From: Phycisphaerales bacterium
Lineage (GTDB): Bacteria; Planctomycetota; Phycisphaerae; Phycisphaerales; SM1A02
Length of the DNA: 64,000 bases
NCBI GenBank assembly: GCA_029268515.1
Contig: JAQWNP010000010.1
Location: forward strand, 381,404 to 445,403
Reading direction: 5' to 3'
A program made the position numbers and the translations under genes. Below, one piece after another: positions 45,399 to 54,609 of the stretch. Below the pieces are notes generated by a model, which worked only from the letters and a program-made list of their open reading frames with translations, did no database searches and was not told the origin of the DNA. Positions within the stretch are counted from its first letter, which is position 1. Each line of letters begins with the position of its first letter.

Positions 45399-46004
45399 CT
45401 ACTGAGACTCACCGTCAATTAAATTGAAGATCCCGCTCTCAAGGTGATAGACACCACCAAGCACTTGGCACGTACCTGATTCCACTGCTTCTTGAATGAC
45501 CTGTGATCGTTCCAGAATGCGCCTGATACCTGCGTTGACATTATTGGTGACCGCTTGATCAAGCCAACCACTTTCATCACCTTGCAAAGCCGAAGTGCAA
45601 GGAAGAATCTGAGTGATCAGATCAGGAAGTGAGCCAGGCAGCTGACTGAGATCATTGCGATGTGTGAGGGCCGCATGAACAGCGCCACAGTTCGTATGTC
45701 CTTCGATCATAATCAGTGGCGTGCCAAGTATTGAAACCGCATATTCAAGGCTGGCAATGATTTCGTCGGTTGGGATGTTGCCAGCGACGCCACAGACAAA
45801 GAGTTCACCCATGGCTTGATCAAAAATGATTTCAGGAGCGACGCGTGAGTCAGCGCAGCGAATGACCGCTGCAAAAGGCTCTTGATTCTGGACAAGCCCT
45901 TGTCGTTCGGCAGCGTAATCATGGGGATTTTGCCGATTGGCCACATAGCGGGTATTCCCAGCCATGAGCGTCTCAAGAGCTTGTTCAGGGGTCAGCTTTT
46001 GCAT
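45399..46004 (-). CDS. Beta-class carbonic anhydrase
   Basis: 201 residues. The zinc site is Cys50 in CADSRV, His103 and Cys106 in EGHTNCGAV, with Asp52-Arg54 as the catalytic dyad. GELFVCGVAGN is the next family block. It interconverts CO2 and bicarbonate in the cytoplasm; no signal peptide is present. CADSRV in place of CSDSRV is a common variant. It could supply bicarbonate to PEP carboxylase, which is encoded about 40 kb away; no genetic link is seen. Confidence 0.95.
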   Translation of the reverse strand: MQKLTPEQALETLMAGNTRYVANRQNPHDYAAERQGLVQNQEPFAAVIRCADSRVAPEIIFDQAMGELFVCGVAGNIPTDEIIASLEYAVSILGTPLIMIEGHTNCGAVHAALTHRNDLSQLPGSLPDLITQILPCTSALQGDESGWLDQAVTNNVNAGIRRILERSQVIQEAVESGTCQVLGGVYHLESGIFNLIDGESQ

Positions 46005-46134
46005 GTTGGAATCATCGAGTGTTGTGCCATCAGTCTTCGTTCAGGAGGCATGGTAACTGGCAGGTCAGATTGTTGCTGCTGATCGCCGAGCAAACTTCTC
46101 TGGTGCTGTAAAGCACTCGGGGGGCATAAAAAAA

Positions 46135-46162
46135 GGTCTCCAACGCTATCGCGTTGGAGACC
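46135..46162 (-). terminator. Intrinsic terminator downstream of the PEP-CTERM gene
   Basis: A perfect 12-base-pair stem GGTCTCCAACGC / GCGTTGGAGACC around TATC. On the minus strand it is followed by seven T residues, so it ends the transcript of the PEP-CTERM gene about 105 bases upstream, before the carbonic anhydrase gene. TTCTT on the other side could give weak bidirectional use. Confidence 0.9.
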
Positions 46163-46268
46163 TTCTTAAGTCTCAAGTGTTCAAATCATACCAAGCAGCG
46201 CGAGAGAGAATCGCGATACACGGTTATGACCCGCAGCATTGCTGCGGGGTTCTTCGGCGGCGCTGTGC

Positions 46269-46895
46269 TCAGCGACGACGGCGTCGGCTAGCGATGCCAG
46301 CCAAGCCCAGAAGTGCCAGGGCACCTGGTGCTGGAATGGCGCCAATGGTCTGAGCAGGGTTCAAGGAACCCCAGGTCGCAGTTTCGCCACCTGTCCAAGT
46401 GAAATCACTATAGCTCTCCCCTGTGCCGGTGAGTTGAAGTGATGATCCCACAGGTGAGCTACTTGTTTCAGCGATACCAAGATCAGTGCTGAGCTCACCA
46501 GCAGCTGGACCATCTGCGGCGGTGAATGGACTTCCTTCGTAGCTCAAGAACTGGATCAGCTGATTGTCGTAGTAGATAGCCAAGCCATCGGGTGCACCAT
46601 TCTGTAGCGAGCCCTGACCGGTGAACCAAGCCAAGCTACCACCAGCAACGGTGGTGGTATTAAAGATGGTGTTAGACCAGCTCGAGTATTCAGTGCCATT
46701 GCTGCCGTTGTATGCATAGACTGAGAGCAAGCTGATATCTATTTCGAAGTTCGCTGCGATTTCCAGCCCCTCGTCGACATCGCCACCTGCATTGTCATAG
46801 TGAAGTTCATTGAGCCAAAGTTCAGCACTCGCGGCGGCGGCGCCTGTAAAAGCTGCAATGGTTCCAGCGCATAGCAAAAGGTTAATGGTCTTCAT
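46269..46895 (-). CDS. PEP-CTERM exported protein with lamin-tail-like domain
   Basis: 208 residues. A signal peptide (MKTINLLLCAGTIAAFTGAAAASA) is followed by a lamin-tail-like domain: WLNELHYDNAGGDVDEGLEIAANFEID, then Gly/Ser/Thr-rich strands. The C-terminus IPAPGALALLGLAGIASRRRRR is the planctomycete form of the PEP-CTERM sorting signal: a PAPG motif in place of canonical PEP, a hydrophobic helix and an Arg cluster. The expected processing enzyme is an exosortase, which is not in this window. It would be displayed in an extracellular matrix. GAGAGG precedes the ATG. The gene has a long structured leader and its own terminator. Confidence 0.9.
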   Translation of the reverse strand: MKTINLLLCAGTIAAFTGAAAASAELWLNELHYDNAGGDVDEGLEIAANFEIDISLLSVYAYNGSNGTEYSSWSNTIFNTTTVAGGSLAWFTGQGSLQNGAPDGLAIYYDNQLIQFLSYEGSPFTAADGPAAGELSTDLGIAETSSSPVGSSLQLTGTGESYSDFTWTGGETATWGSLNPAQTIGAIPAPGALALLGLAGIASRRRRR

Positions 46896-46899
46896 ATCT

Positions 46900-47011
46900 A
46901 GATTCCTCTCTCTTTTTTTTCGTCACACACTTGAGATGTGTTTCTCTTTCTTCCCTGGGCGGACCAACTTTGGCGCCGCTCTCCCAAGCCCTTTCGGGCC
47001 TCTCCGGCTGT
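46900..47011 (-). promoter_or_regulatory. Structured 5' leader of the PEP-CTERM gene
   Basis: On the minus strand three hairpins follow each other before the start codon: GGCCC-GAAA-GGGCU with a GNRA tetraloop (about 47000-46987), GCGG-cg-CCA-AAGU-UGG-u-CCGC with an internal loop (46979-46959), and ACACA/TGTGT close to the ribosome site. A GCCG/CGGC outer pairing could join the first two. The density of pairing and the tetraloop suggest a cis-regulatory RNA. It does not match a riboswitch class that I can recognise; the c-di-GMP-I core was considered and does not fit. Confidence 0.35.
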
Positions 47012-47130
47012 CATACTACCCTAAAATCATGGAGGCGCGATCCCTCAAAATGCCTATGAAATAGAATCTTAAACGGCTCTTGACTGGTTCTAAACCAATG
47101 AGCCCATGGAAAGGTGTTTACGAGGTGCTC

Positions 47131-47517
47131 TCAGCTGATGGTATGGGCTCTCAGGTCGTCTAAATCGAGGATCTCCAGCGCCCGCTGATTGGTCGCTTCT
47201 AAGATCACCTGCGGGGCACAACCCGCTTCCAGAGCCTCAAGCCAGCGGGCAGCGCAGAGGCACCAGCGATCTCCGGGCTTGATTCCGGGAAAGCCATACT
47301 CAGGTATGGGCGTGCTCAGGTCATTTCCAGCCGACTTCGAAAAGGCTAGAAATTCAGCTGTGGCCAAAATACACACGGTATGTGAGCCAGCATCATCTGC
47401 ACCTGTTTCACAGCAGCCAGTTCGATAGAAGCCTGTCAGAGGGGCTTGAGAACAGCTGAGGAGTGGTTCACCAAGCACGCTTCGCTGGGCTTGTGGATCT
47501 TCGATATTTTGGATCAT
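47131..47517 (-). CDS. DUF2237 family protein
   Basis: About 128 residues from the ATG giving MIQNIEDPQAQ; an ATG 7 codons earlier is possible. The protein is a clear DUF2237 member: SVLGEPLLSCSQAPLTGFYRTGCCETG, GSHTVCILATAEFLAFSKSAGNDLSTP, EYGFPGIKPGDRWCLCAARWLEA, and VILEATNQRALEIL. Six conserved Cys residues, including CC and CLC, suggest metal or cofactor binding. The function of this widespread family is unknown. It is cytoplasmic and divergent from the exo/endonuclease-fold gene. Confidence 0.92.
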   Translation of the reverse strand: MIQNIEDPQAQRSVLGEPLLSCSQAPLTGFYRTGCCETGADDAGSHTVCILATAEFLAFSKSAGNDLSTPIPEYGFPGIKPGDRWCLCAARWLEALEAGCAPQVILEATNQRALEILDLDDLRAHTIS

Positions 47518-47620
47518 CACTTGGTCTCCCTCAATCATTAGGATGGCAACGCCCCCTAACCTACAAGCCTTGGCAAAAAAGTAAAATCAACACTGATCTA
47601 TGCCAAGGGGGAAGGAGCTT

Positions 47621-48631
47621 ATGCGCTCAATCACAAATACATTACTTCTCGGCTTTCTTTCCATCCTGCTGGTCATTGCGCCCAGTCGTGCTCAGACCGT
47701 AGAGGAGAGATCACAAGCACCGGCGCCGGCACAGGCTTTGCGTGTGCTGGTGTGGAATGTCTTGCATGGTGGCAATGATGTCGAAAGCGGCGCCGAGAAA
47801 GCACTTGAGATTATTCGTCAGGCCAAGCCCGATGTGGTCCTGATGCAAGAAAGTTACGACATCGACGGTGAGCGTGGTTTGTTGGGTCCATGGATTGCAA
47901 GCGAGTTAGGTTGGAATTCCTTCCAAGGATCGAGCACGCATCTGTGTATTTTAACCCCTCTGAAGATCGAAAAAACATATGAACATGATGTCTGGCATGG
48001 CGTGGGCGCCAAACTTAGAGACAAAGCAGGGCGTCTTTTTATCGCGTATTCAATTTGGATCGACTACCGCGCCTATATTGGTTATCACCTGCGCGATCAT
48101 CCAGAAGCCACAGATGAAGAACTGCTGGCATGTGAGACCACCAACTCGCAACGCTTAGCTGAGGCGAAAGCGATTGTGGAACATCTCAAAGCTCAAGAGC
48201 ACCTCGCTGCTGAAGTGCCACTTTTAGTTGGTGGTGACTTTAATTGTCCTTCACACCTAGACTGGACGACCGATACCGCAATCATAGGTACGTACCGTCG
48301 TGCGTTGCCGCTACCGGTGAGCACATTGATGGCTGATACTGGTTTCATTGATACCTACCGGGTGGTGCATCCCAATCCTGTGCAGCGACCAGGTATTACC
48401 TGGACACCAATGTTTCGCGGTAGTGCTGAAAAGCCACAGCCGCTCGATCGTATTGATCGTCTGTACTTGCATAACCCAGAGGCTGGGCCAATGCTGATGC
48501 CAACCGCCGCTGAGGTCTTGCCAAAGCAATGGGCGCCATTAGATCAGCCAGCCCAGCAACATGACTTTCCAAGTGATCATGGTGCGGTGGTCATTGATCT
48601 GAATTGGCAGGATCCCAAAGCAACCGATTGA
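47621..48631 (+). CDS. Exported endonuclease/exonuclease/phosphatase-family hydrolase
   Basis: 336 residues from the ATG giving MRSITNTLLLGFLSILLVIAPSRAQ, a good signal peptide; an ATG 7 codons earlier lengthens the n-region. The EEP fold motifs are present: VLVWNVLHGG, a metal-binding Glu in VVLMQESYD, GGDFNCPSHLDW, DRIDRLYL, and FPSDHGAVVIDL with the catalytic His. Members cleave phosphodiesters in nucleic acids, sphingomyelin or inositol phosphates; being exported, it may serve phosphate or nucleotide scavenging. The substrate is not clear. Confidence 0.88.
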   Translation: MRSITNTLLLGFLSILLVIAPSRAQTVEERSQAPAPAQALRVLVWNVLHGGNDVESGAEKALEIIRQAKPDVVLMQESYDIDGERGLLGPWIASELGWNSFQGSSTHLCILTPLKIEKTYEHDVWHGVGAKLRDKAGRLFIAYSIWIDYRAYIGYHLRDHPEATDEELLACETTNSQRLAEAKAIVEHLKAQEHLAAEVPLLVGGDFNCPSHLDWTTDTAIIGTYRRALPLPVSTLMADTGFIDTYRVVHPNPVQRPGITWTPMFRGSAEKPQPLDRIDRLYLHNPEAGPMLMPTAAEVLPKQWAPLDQPAQQHDFPSDHGAVVIDLNWQDPKATD

Positions 48632-48801
48632 TCAGTGATATGAAGCAAGTCGCATCAACAGCCTTTCATTGAGGCATGAGCGGCCCGATCGCCAGCCGCA
48701 AAATAATCTTGGCGCGGTACGATACATCGTAAGAACCATCATGGCAGCCAAGTAGGGTATGCCTTGAATGAGCGTGTGTTCCATCTCAGCGTAGGACGTA
48801 G

Positions 48802-51800
48802 ATGATGTCAGAACATGACCAGGGAATTCAGACGATCGTATTGGCCGCACTCTCTCGTACTGGTCAAGAACGACAGGCCTATCTCGATGGCGCTTGTCTG
48901 AATGATCCGCAATTGCGTCAAAAGGTTGAATCCTTAATTGAACAAGCGGAAGCACCGGTGAGTGATGAAGCTCAAGTGCATGCAAAGGCAACCGTGGTTG
49001 ATGATGTGGCGGCCAGGGGAACTGGACAGTCGGTTGCTGGCAAGGGACATCCCAAACAGATCGCTCATTTTAAGATACGCCGTGTCATTGGTTCTGGTGG
49101 TATGGGTACGGTCTATGAAGGCATTCAAGAAACACCACGTCGCAAGGTTGCGGTTAAGGTCATGCGCAATGGCGTCACCTCTCGAAGTGCCATGCGGCGT
49201 TTCAGTTTTGAAGCGCAGATTCTAGCGCGACTTCACCATCAGGGTATTGCGCAAATTCACGAAGCGGGTACTTGGGATGATGGTACTGGTGGCGTGCCTT
49301 GGTTCGCGATGGAGTACATTGCTGGGGCTAAAACCCTTCAAGAGTACGCCCAGGAAAAGAAACTCACGACACGTGAACGTCTAGAGCTTTTTATCAAGGT
49401 CTGTGATGCAGTCAGTCATGGGCATCAGAAGGGGATCATTCATCGTGATCTTAAGCCAGGCAATATCCTCGTAGATCATCATGGACAGCCGAAGGTCATT
49501 GACTTTGGCGTTGCTCGGGCAACAGACTCTGACATGGCCGTCACCACGCTGCAAACCGATGTCGGGCAATTGATCGGCACCGTGCAATACATGAGCCCTG
49601 AACAGTGCGAAGCCGATCCCGACATCCTCGACACGCGTAGCGATGTCTACTCGTTGGGGGTTATTCTCTATGAGCTGCTCTGTGATGAGCCACCTTATGA
49701 CCTCAGTACGGTTCCAGTCTATGAGGCTGCTCGGGTCATTCGCGAAAAACCACTAAGCCGACCGAGCACGATTAACAAAGCGCTTCGTGGTGACATCGAG
49801 ACGATTGTCATGAAGGCGCTGGAGAAGGATCGTGATCGTCGCTATCAATCGGCTCACGAACTTCAACGCGATATCGAGAACTATCTGGGTGATCGCCCCA
49901 TAGAGGCCCGGCCGCCCAGTATTGCATATCAACTACAAGTATTTGCTCGTCGTCATCGAGCTCTGGTTGTCTCTGCAGCAGCCATCGTGATTGTTCTCAT
50001 TATCGCGACAGTCGTCAGTATTATCTTGGCAGTCAATGCCACGCGAAGTGCTGGTGAAGCGCGCGCGGCCAATGCTGAGGCAGAAGTGGCCAACGCGCAG
50101 CTCAGCGGCGCTCTTGCGAAGGTAACCAAGGCTGAGGAGGAGGCCCGCCGATCCCTTGATATCGCAAATGAGCAACGATCGATAGCCCAGGATCACTTTG
50201 CCAAGCTGACCGCAGCCGTAGGAAATCTGGAAGCGGCTCGAGATGAAGCCCTTGAGAACATACAGATGCTCAGCCGCATGGTCGACTTGACTATCGAGTT
50301 GTTGTCCATGGGCGCTCCGCGCAATGCACAGGGTCGCGATATGACCATCAAGGACATTCTTAAGCATGCAGCCAGCGAGATCGACCGTCGTTTTGGGGAT
50401 ATGCCACACCTCGAGGCACCTGCGCGCAGGGCCACTGGTGAGCTGCTTTGGGAAATCGGCGAGCTCGAACTTGCACGAGAACAGCTAGAGCGAGCCATTG
50501 CCCTCTTTAATAGTTTTGATGGACAGAAGGCACGCAATCGAGAGAAGTTTGAGACCGCTGCTTCATATGCAAGAGTGCTGCGTGATCTCGGAGCGTTTGA
50601 AGATGCCAGGGGCATAGCGACTTTTATCATTGACAATGGAGTAGATGAAGTGCCCAGCACCGCTCACATCTACGCGGGAGCAAAGGAAGTTCTTGCCGAT
50701 GTGATTGAGTCGACCACAGCGACTGGCACGATCTCTTTACGTCGCGAGGTCATAGAAAAACTCAAGACAAGCAGTCGTGAGCTGCCTCTGGCGACACATC
50801 TGAGAGCGAAGTCAAAATTGGCCGGCGCATTAATCATTGACCATTCTCTCATTGGATCAACCAGAGAAACAGACTCGTTAAATGAGGCGGCAGTGATCAT
50901 CGAGGAAGTGTTGCCACTGGCCGAGGCAGAACTGGGGCAATTGCATCCGGTCACGCTCGATATTCGCCAGCAACAAGGTCATCTTTACTTCCATAAGCGA
51001 GATAGTGTACGGGCCCTTGAGTTGTACTCACAGGTGCTTGATGACTCGCGTGTGTTATACGATCCAGGAAACATTAAGATTGCAAACGCCGCGACGGCCG
51101 TTGCAATGGTTGAAATGATGTCTGGTGGGAATGATAGTACCGAGGCGTTGTTTACTGAAGCGATTGATATTTACGAGACCACGGTTGGCGAACAGTATCC
51201 AGCGGCGTACAACGCCAGAACATTTCTTGCGAATCTTATGACGGCTCAGGAACGACATGATGAAGCCGAGCCACTGCTTCGATCTGTGTTCGATGTGATG
51301 TCTGAAAGGCATGGTCGTAACAGTATGCAGGCAGCAAATGTCAAGGCGACACTTGCAGTGTCACTGCTGATACAAGGGAAGTTAGAAGAAGGTGTGCCTT
51401 TGTGGCACGAGTCGGTCGATCAGATCAAATCTTTTATCCAAGATGAAAACTCAATTGCCGTTCTGCAAATGAGGAATATCTTGGTCATTAGTTACATTAT
51501 CCATCGACCAGAAGAAGCAGATGTACTGGCTGATGCTTTGATGGCAGATTCAATTGAAGCGTATGGGATCGGTCACAATGTTCCCTTGAGTTACATGGCT
51601 GCAGCAGTGAAAACATATAGCGAAGAGGAATATCTCCAACGTGCGGTGACTGTGCTGGAGCGCTATCTGGCTCATCCTGACGCAGAGACCCAAATCACTG
51701 AAGAAACACAAATTAATCTTAATGCTTGGCTGGCAGAGCTCTATTACGACATGGGAGAACTCGATCGCAGTGAGGGGATCTTGCGTGCGACCATCACAAG

Positions 51801-52419
51801 GGCTGAGGCACTGTGGGGTCCTTTTCATGAAAAGCCAATCAACGGTAAGAGTAAGTTGGCCATCATCATGGCTGATCGGGGTGAAGTTGATGACGCGCTG
51901 GCAATGTCACACGACTTACTGATGCGTGCTCGTGAGCACTTGGGTAACGATGCACCTGACGTACTTGTCTTTGAGGGCAAATTCATGGGGTTAGCATCGG
52001 ATCATCAGCGTTGGGATCTTGGCGATGCAGTGATGGACCACAGGCTTGAGCGATGGCAAGATGATCCAGCACAACTGACTCGTTTTGCAGAGATGATTCT
52101 TGACAGTGATTTCAAGGACTATCAAAACCGCTACACAGGGCATGCCTTACGAGCGGCGCAGCGGCTGGTTGAGCTTCGCGGCCTTGAAGATCCTCAGGCA
52201 GCATCACTCCTGGCACGCTCTTATCTGTTAGATGGGGATCACGTGCAGGCCATTGCTTGGAGCAGTCGAGCGATTCTTTCCGCTGGTGAGGGGCATGAGG
52301 AGATGGAGGCCTATGAGACGATCCTGATGAGCGCTCAGGATGCCATGGATTCGATGACCACCGTCAATATCCAAGAAGAGCCTGCTCCAGATCCGGTGAC
52401 AGTCGAAGCGGGACCATAA
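48802..52419 (+). CDS. Transmembrane serine/threonine kinase with TPR sensor region
   Basis: 1205 residues. An N-terminal 85-residue helical segment precedes a PknB-type kinase domain (about 88-365): Gly loop GSGGMGTVYEG, Lys119 in VAVKV, HRDLKPGN with Asp216, DFG at 234-236, and the activation-loop end GTVQYMSPEQ. One membrane helix (about 388-412) is followed by an Ala/Glu-rich coiled coil (about 415-490) and some 650 residues of TPR-like repeats, for instance TLDIRQQQGHLYFHKRDSVRALELYSQVL. This architecture is common in planctomycetes. The kinase is cytoplasmic and the TPR part extracytoplasmic, probably sensing or scaffolding. A short hairpin follows the stop. Confidence 0.94.
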   Translation: MMSEHDQGIQTIVLAALSRTGQERQAYLDGACLNDPQLRQKVESLIEQAEAPVSDEAQVHAKATVVDDVAARGTGQSVAGKGHPKQIAHFKIRRVIGSGGMGTVYEGIQETPRRKVAVKVMRNGVTSRSAMRRFSFEAQILARLHHQGIAQIHEAGTWDDGTGGVPWFAMEYIAGAKTLQEYAQEKKLTTRERLELFIKVCDAVSHGHQKGIIHRDLKPGNILVDHHGQPKVIDFGVARATDSDMAVTTLQTDVGQLIGTVQYMSPEQCEADPDILDTRSDVYSLGVILYELLCDEPPYDLSTVPVYEAARVIREKPLSRPSTINKALRGDIETIVMKALEKDRDRRYQSAHELQRDIENYLGDRPIEARPPSIAYQLQVFARRHRALVVSAAAIVIVLIIATVVSIILAVNATRSAGEARAANAEAEVANAQLSGALAKVTKAEEEARRSLDIANEQRSIAQDHFAKLTAAVGNLEAARDEALENIQMLSRMVDLTIELLSMGAPRNAQGRDMTIKDILKHAASEIDRRFGDMPHLEAPARRATGELLWEIGELELAREQLERAIALFNSFDGQKARNREKFETAASYARVLRDLGAFEDARGIATFIIDNGVDEVPSTAHIYAGAKEVLADVIESTTATGTISLRREVIEKLKTSSRELPLATHLRAKSKLAGALIIDHSLIGSTRETDSLNEAAVIIEEVLPLAEAELGQLHPVTLDIRQQQGHLYFHKRDSVRALELYSQVLDDSRVLYDPGNIKIANAATAVAMVEMMSGGNDSTEALFTEAIDIYETTVGEQYPAAYNARTFLANLMTAQERHDEAEPLLRSVFDVMSERHGRNSMQAANVKATLAVSLLIQGKLEEGVPLWHESVDQIKSFIQDENSIAVLQMRNILVISYIIHRPEEADVLADALMADSIEAYGIGHNVPLSYMAAAVKTYSEEEYLQRAVTVLERYLAHPDAETQITEETQINLNAWLAELYYDMGELDRSEGILRATITRAEALWGPFHEKPINGKSKLAIIMADRGEVDDALAMSHDLLMRAREHLGNDAPDVLVFEGKFMGLASDHQRWDLGDAVMDHRLERWQDDPAQLTRFAEMILDSDFKDYQNRYTGHALRAAQRLVELRGLEDPQAASLLARSYLLDGDHVQAIAWSSRAILSAGEGHEEMEAYETILMSAQDAMDSMTTVNIQEEPAPDPVTVEAGP

Positions 52420-52421
52420 AA

Positions 52422-52453
52422 GCGCACAGATGGCAGGGTGCCAATCTGTGCGC
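52422..52453 (+). terminator. Hairpin after the TPR kinase gene
   Basis: GCGCACAGAT-GGCA pairs with TGCC-a-ATCTGTGCGC, a 14-base-pair stem with one bulge around GGG. No T-run follows on the plus strand, so it may be an RNA-stabilising 3' hairpin or a rho-assisted terminator between convergent genes. Confidence 0.5.
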
Positions 52454-52605
52454 CGTAGGGGGGGTCTGACTTGGACCACACGGAGTCAGTGCTCGATCAC
52501 ATAAAGCACCAGAAGAGTGTCTCCCCGCAGATGTCATCACAAACGCTTGAGCTTGCAGCATTCTCAAAAAGTTGTCTTTTTTTATGGCGTGTCTGATGGG
52601 GAGGC

Positions 52606-54453
52606 TTATTTGCCCTTGCCGCCGCCCTTGCCGCCAACCTTGCCACCACTATTGCCGTCGCTCTTGCCGCCACCTTTGCTATCGCCTTTTTTGCCCCTGC
52701 CCATCTCCTTGGGTTCGACGATCTTGCGTTCTGGTAACAATGCCAGTTGGTCAGTGGTCAAGACCGCCATCAGCGCTATTTCAACTTGTTCATCAAGTTG
52801 TTGGAACTGTTCATAGTTGGGTCCATACCAGAGTGCCTCACCGTACGGTTCAAGCATGGCTTTTCTGTCATCACCATTTCCATAGAGCAATTCAACTTGC
52901 TGAAGTGCTAGTTTTTGATCTCGTTCAAGGCGCTCATCAATACCACTGTTGCGGTAGAGCTTGAGTAGCATGTTGGTATCTATTTTCAGTGTTTCGACAT
53001 TCTGGCGTGTTTCGGCGTCTAAATCTTTAATCGCCAGTGCACTGCCAAGAGCTTGCTCCGACCATTGCTGCTTCATTTCTCTTGGAAAACCGCGACGTAA
53101 AGCTTGCTGTTCAAAGAGCGAAGCAAAGTCCGTGTCTGGATAAAGCAAGTCCATCTCTTGACGCGTGTTTTCGAGTAGTAGAAGAATTTGATCACGAACA
53201 AGTTGTGATGCCTGGACTTCTCTTTGCGCTGCGTTCTTAAAACCATCTCGCGCATTTTGGAGCCGATCTTGCTGTTCATCAGTTCTCAGTGCAACGCGGG
53301 ACCCATCTTGTTCTTGCCTGATGTCATCGCGCACCTTGAGTACATTGAGTCCTTTAATCTCACGAGCAATTGAAGCAGTATTTCGTTGCTGTAAAGAAGC
53401 TACAAGGGCGGTGCGGTGCGTATCAAGCAATCGCTTTGTCTCCAAGAGTGGGGCATCCAGGCCAGTACGCTGCGCCACCGAACGATCCACTTGGTTGAGC
53501 GCCGACCACAAATTAACATTTTCTCCAGCCATTCGGCTCTGTTGAAGTTGTTTTTCGAGCTCAAGTCTTGCCAGTGCACCTTGAAAGTTCTCTCGCTCTT
53601 GGCCAATTTGTTGTTCAGTCAAAATCAACTCAAGCGAATTGACCACAATTTCGTAGAGAGCGGTGCGTTCTGCTTGCAGCCATTGCGCCATGCGGAAAAG
53701 TTCTTGGGCAGTTATTTCTTCGCCAGCTTGATTGGCATCAAAATAAGCAGTTGTTTGCTCGCGTAAACTCGTAAGTCGTTGGTTGATATCAGATGTTGCA
53801 TCGAGCATACGCTGGCCATATTCATTCAAGCCTCGCCGTTTTTCTTCAGAGGCTTCCTCTGATTCTTCGCCGATTTTCTCTCGCCACTCATTCAAATTGC
53901 GTTGGACGCGGCGCCTGGCGGCTTTGGGTTCGGCGATCTCAACGCGATCTAAGATATTTTTGATCGCCCGCTGTTGATCATTCATTTCATAACGTGAAAG
54001 ACCTTCTTGAAGCGGTGCTGAAGCAAGTTCCATGCCTTCGGCGTAATCATCCAGAAGCACACGGGCAATGATCAGTTGTTCTTGATCGAGATCGAGTTCA
54101 CTTTCAAGAATCGCGAGATCACGGCTGAGAAATGCTGGTTGGTACAGTGCACGAATACGTCGAGCGCCCGGTACAGCCATTGTGAGCGCACGGTATTCTG
54201 CCCATTTTTGATCTTCGTCATCTTCGCGACTCTTGCTATCGAGCAAGCGGTCACTCATCTGACTTTCATAGAATTTCCAGACACGGCCTGCTTCACGACT
54301 TGAAACAAGACCACTTGCCACAGCAGTCTTTAAGGTAAGAGCAAGCTCTTCCATTTCTGGATTGCTCTCTTTTTGACCGTTCGCTGTAGCGTTTATTAAA
54401 CAAAGTGAGAGCAGTGTTCCAACAACGAATACGATGGCAAGGTGGTGTTTCAT
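52606..54453 (-). CDS. Secreted coiled-coil protein with Gly/Lys-rich tail, function unknown
   Basis: 615 residues. A signal peptide (MKHHLAIVFVVGTLLSLCLINATANGQ) is followed by about 550 residues of mostly charged helix, rich in Gln, Glu and Arg (QQRAIKNILDRVEIAEPKAARRRVQRNLNEW; ILTEQQIGQERENFQGALARLELEKQLQQ), likely coiled coil or helical bundle. The last 30 residues are a low-complexity GGK repeat, strongly basic. No enzyme motif is visible. The basic tail could bind polyanions such as acidic polysaccharide or nucleic acid. It converges with the TPR kinase gene; the kinase could have it as a partner, but only position suggests that. Confidence 0.8.
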   Translation of the reverse strand: MKHHLAIVFVVGTLLSLCLINATANGQKESNPEMEELALTLKTAVASGLVSSREAGRVWKFYESQMSDRLLDSKSREDDEDQKWAEYRALTMAVPGARRIRALYQPAFLSRDLAILESELDLDQEQLIIARVLLDDYAEGMELASAPLQEGLSRYEMNDQQRAIKNILDRVEIAEPKAARRRVQRNLNEWREKIGEESEEASEEKRRGLNEYGQRMLDATSDINQRLTSLREQTTAYFDANQAGEEITAQELFRMAQWLQAERTALYEIVVNSLELILTEQQIGQERENFQGALARLELEKQLQQSRMAGENVNLWSALNQVDRSVAQRTGLDAPLLETKRLLDTHRTALVASLQQRNTASIAREIKGLNVLKVRDDIRQEQDGSRVALRTDEQQDRLQNARDGFKNAAQREVQASQLVRDQILLLLENTRQEMDLLYPDTDFASLFEQQALRRGFPREMKQQWSEQALGSALAIKDLDAETRQNVETLKIDTNMLLKLYRNSGIDERLERDQKLALQQVELLYGNGDDRKAMLEPYGEALWYGPNYEQFQQLDEQVEIALMAVLTTDQLALLPERKIVEPKEMGRGKKGDSKGGGKSDGNSGGKVGGKGGGKGK

Positions 54454-54609
54454 TTTGAAAATCTCAGTGTGATCGCTATCGCAGTCAGCTTATGTCCAAG
54501 GAGGTGAGCAGGGGCGCCTGCACAGTAGACGAAGATTTTCGTCAAGTCAAGGTGTATCGCAATAGGCACGCTGTGGTGGCCTTCTCCTGCGTTGCGTCTG
54601 CAGGTTCAC

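Noticed and set aside
46900..47011. c-di-GMP-I riboswitch
   Set aside because: A GAAA tetraloop hairpin is present, but the conserved core around GGACGCAAAGCC and the AAACC joining segment are missing.
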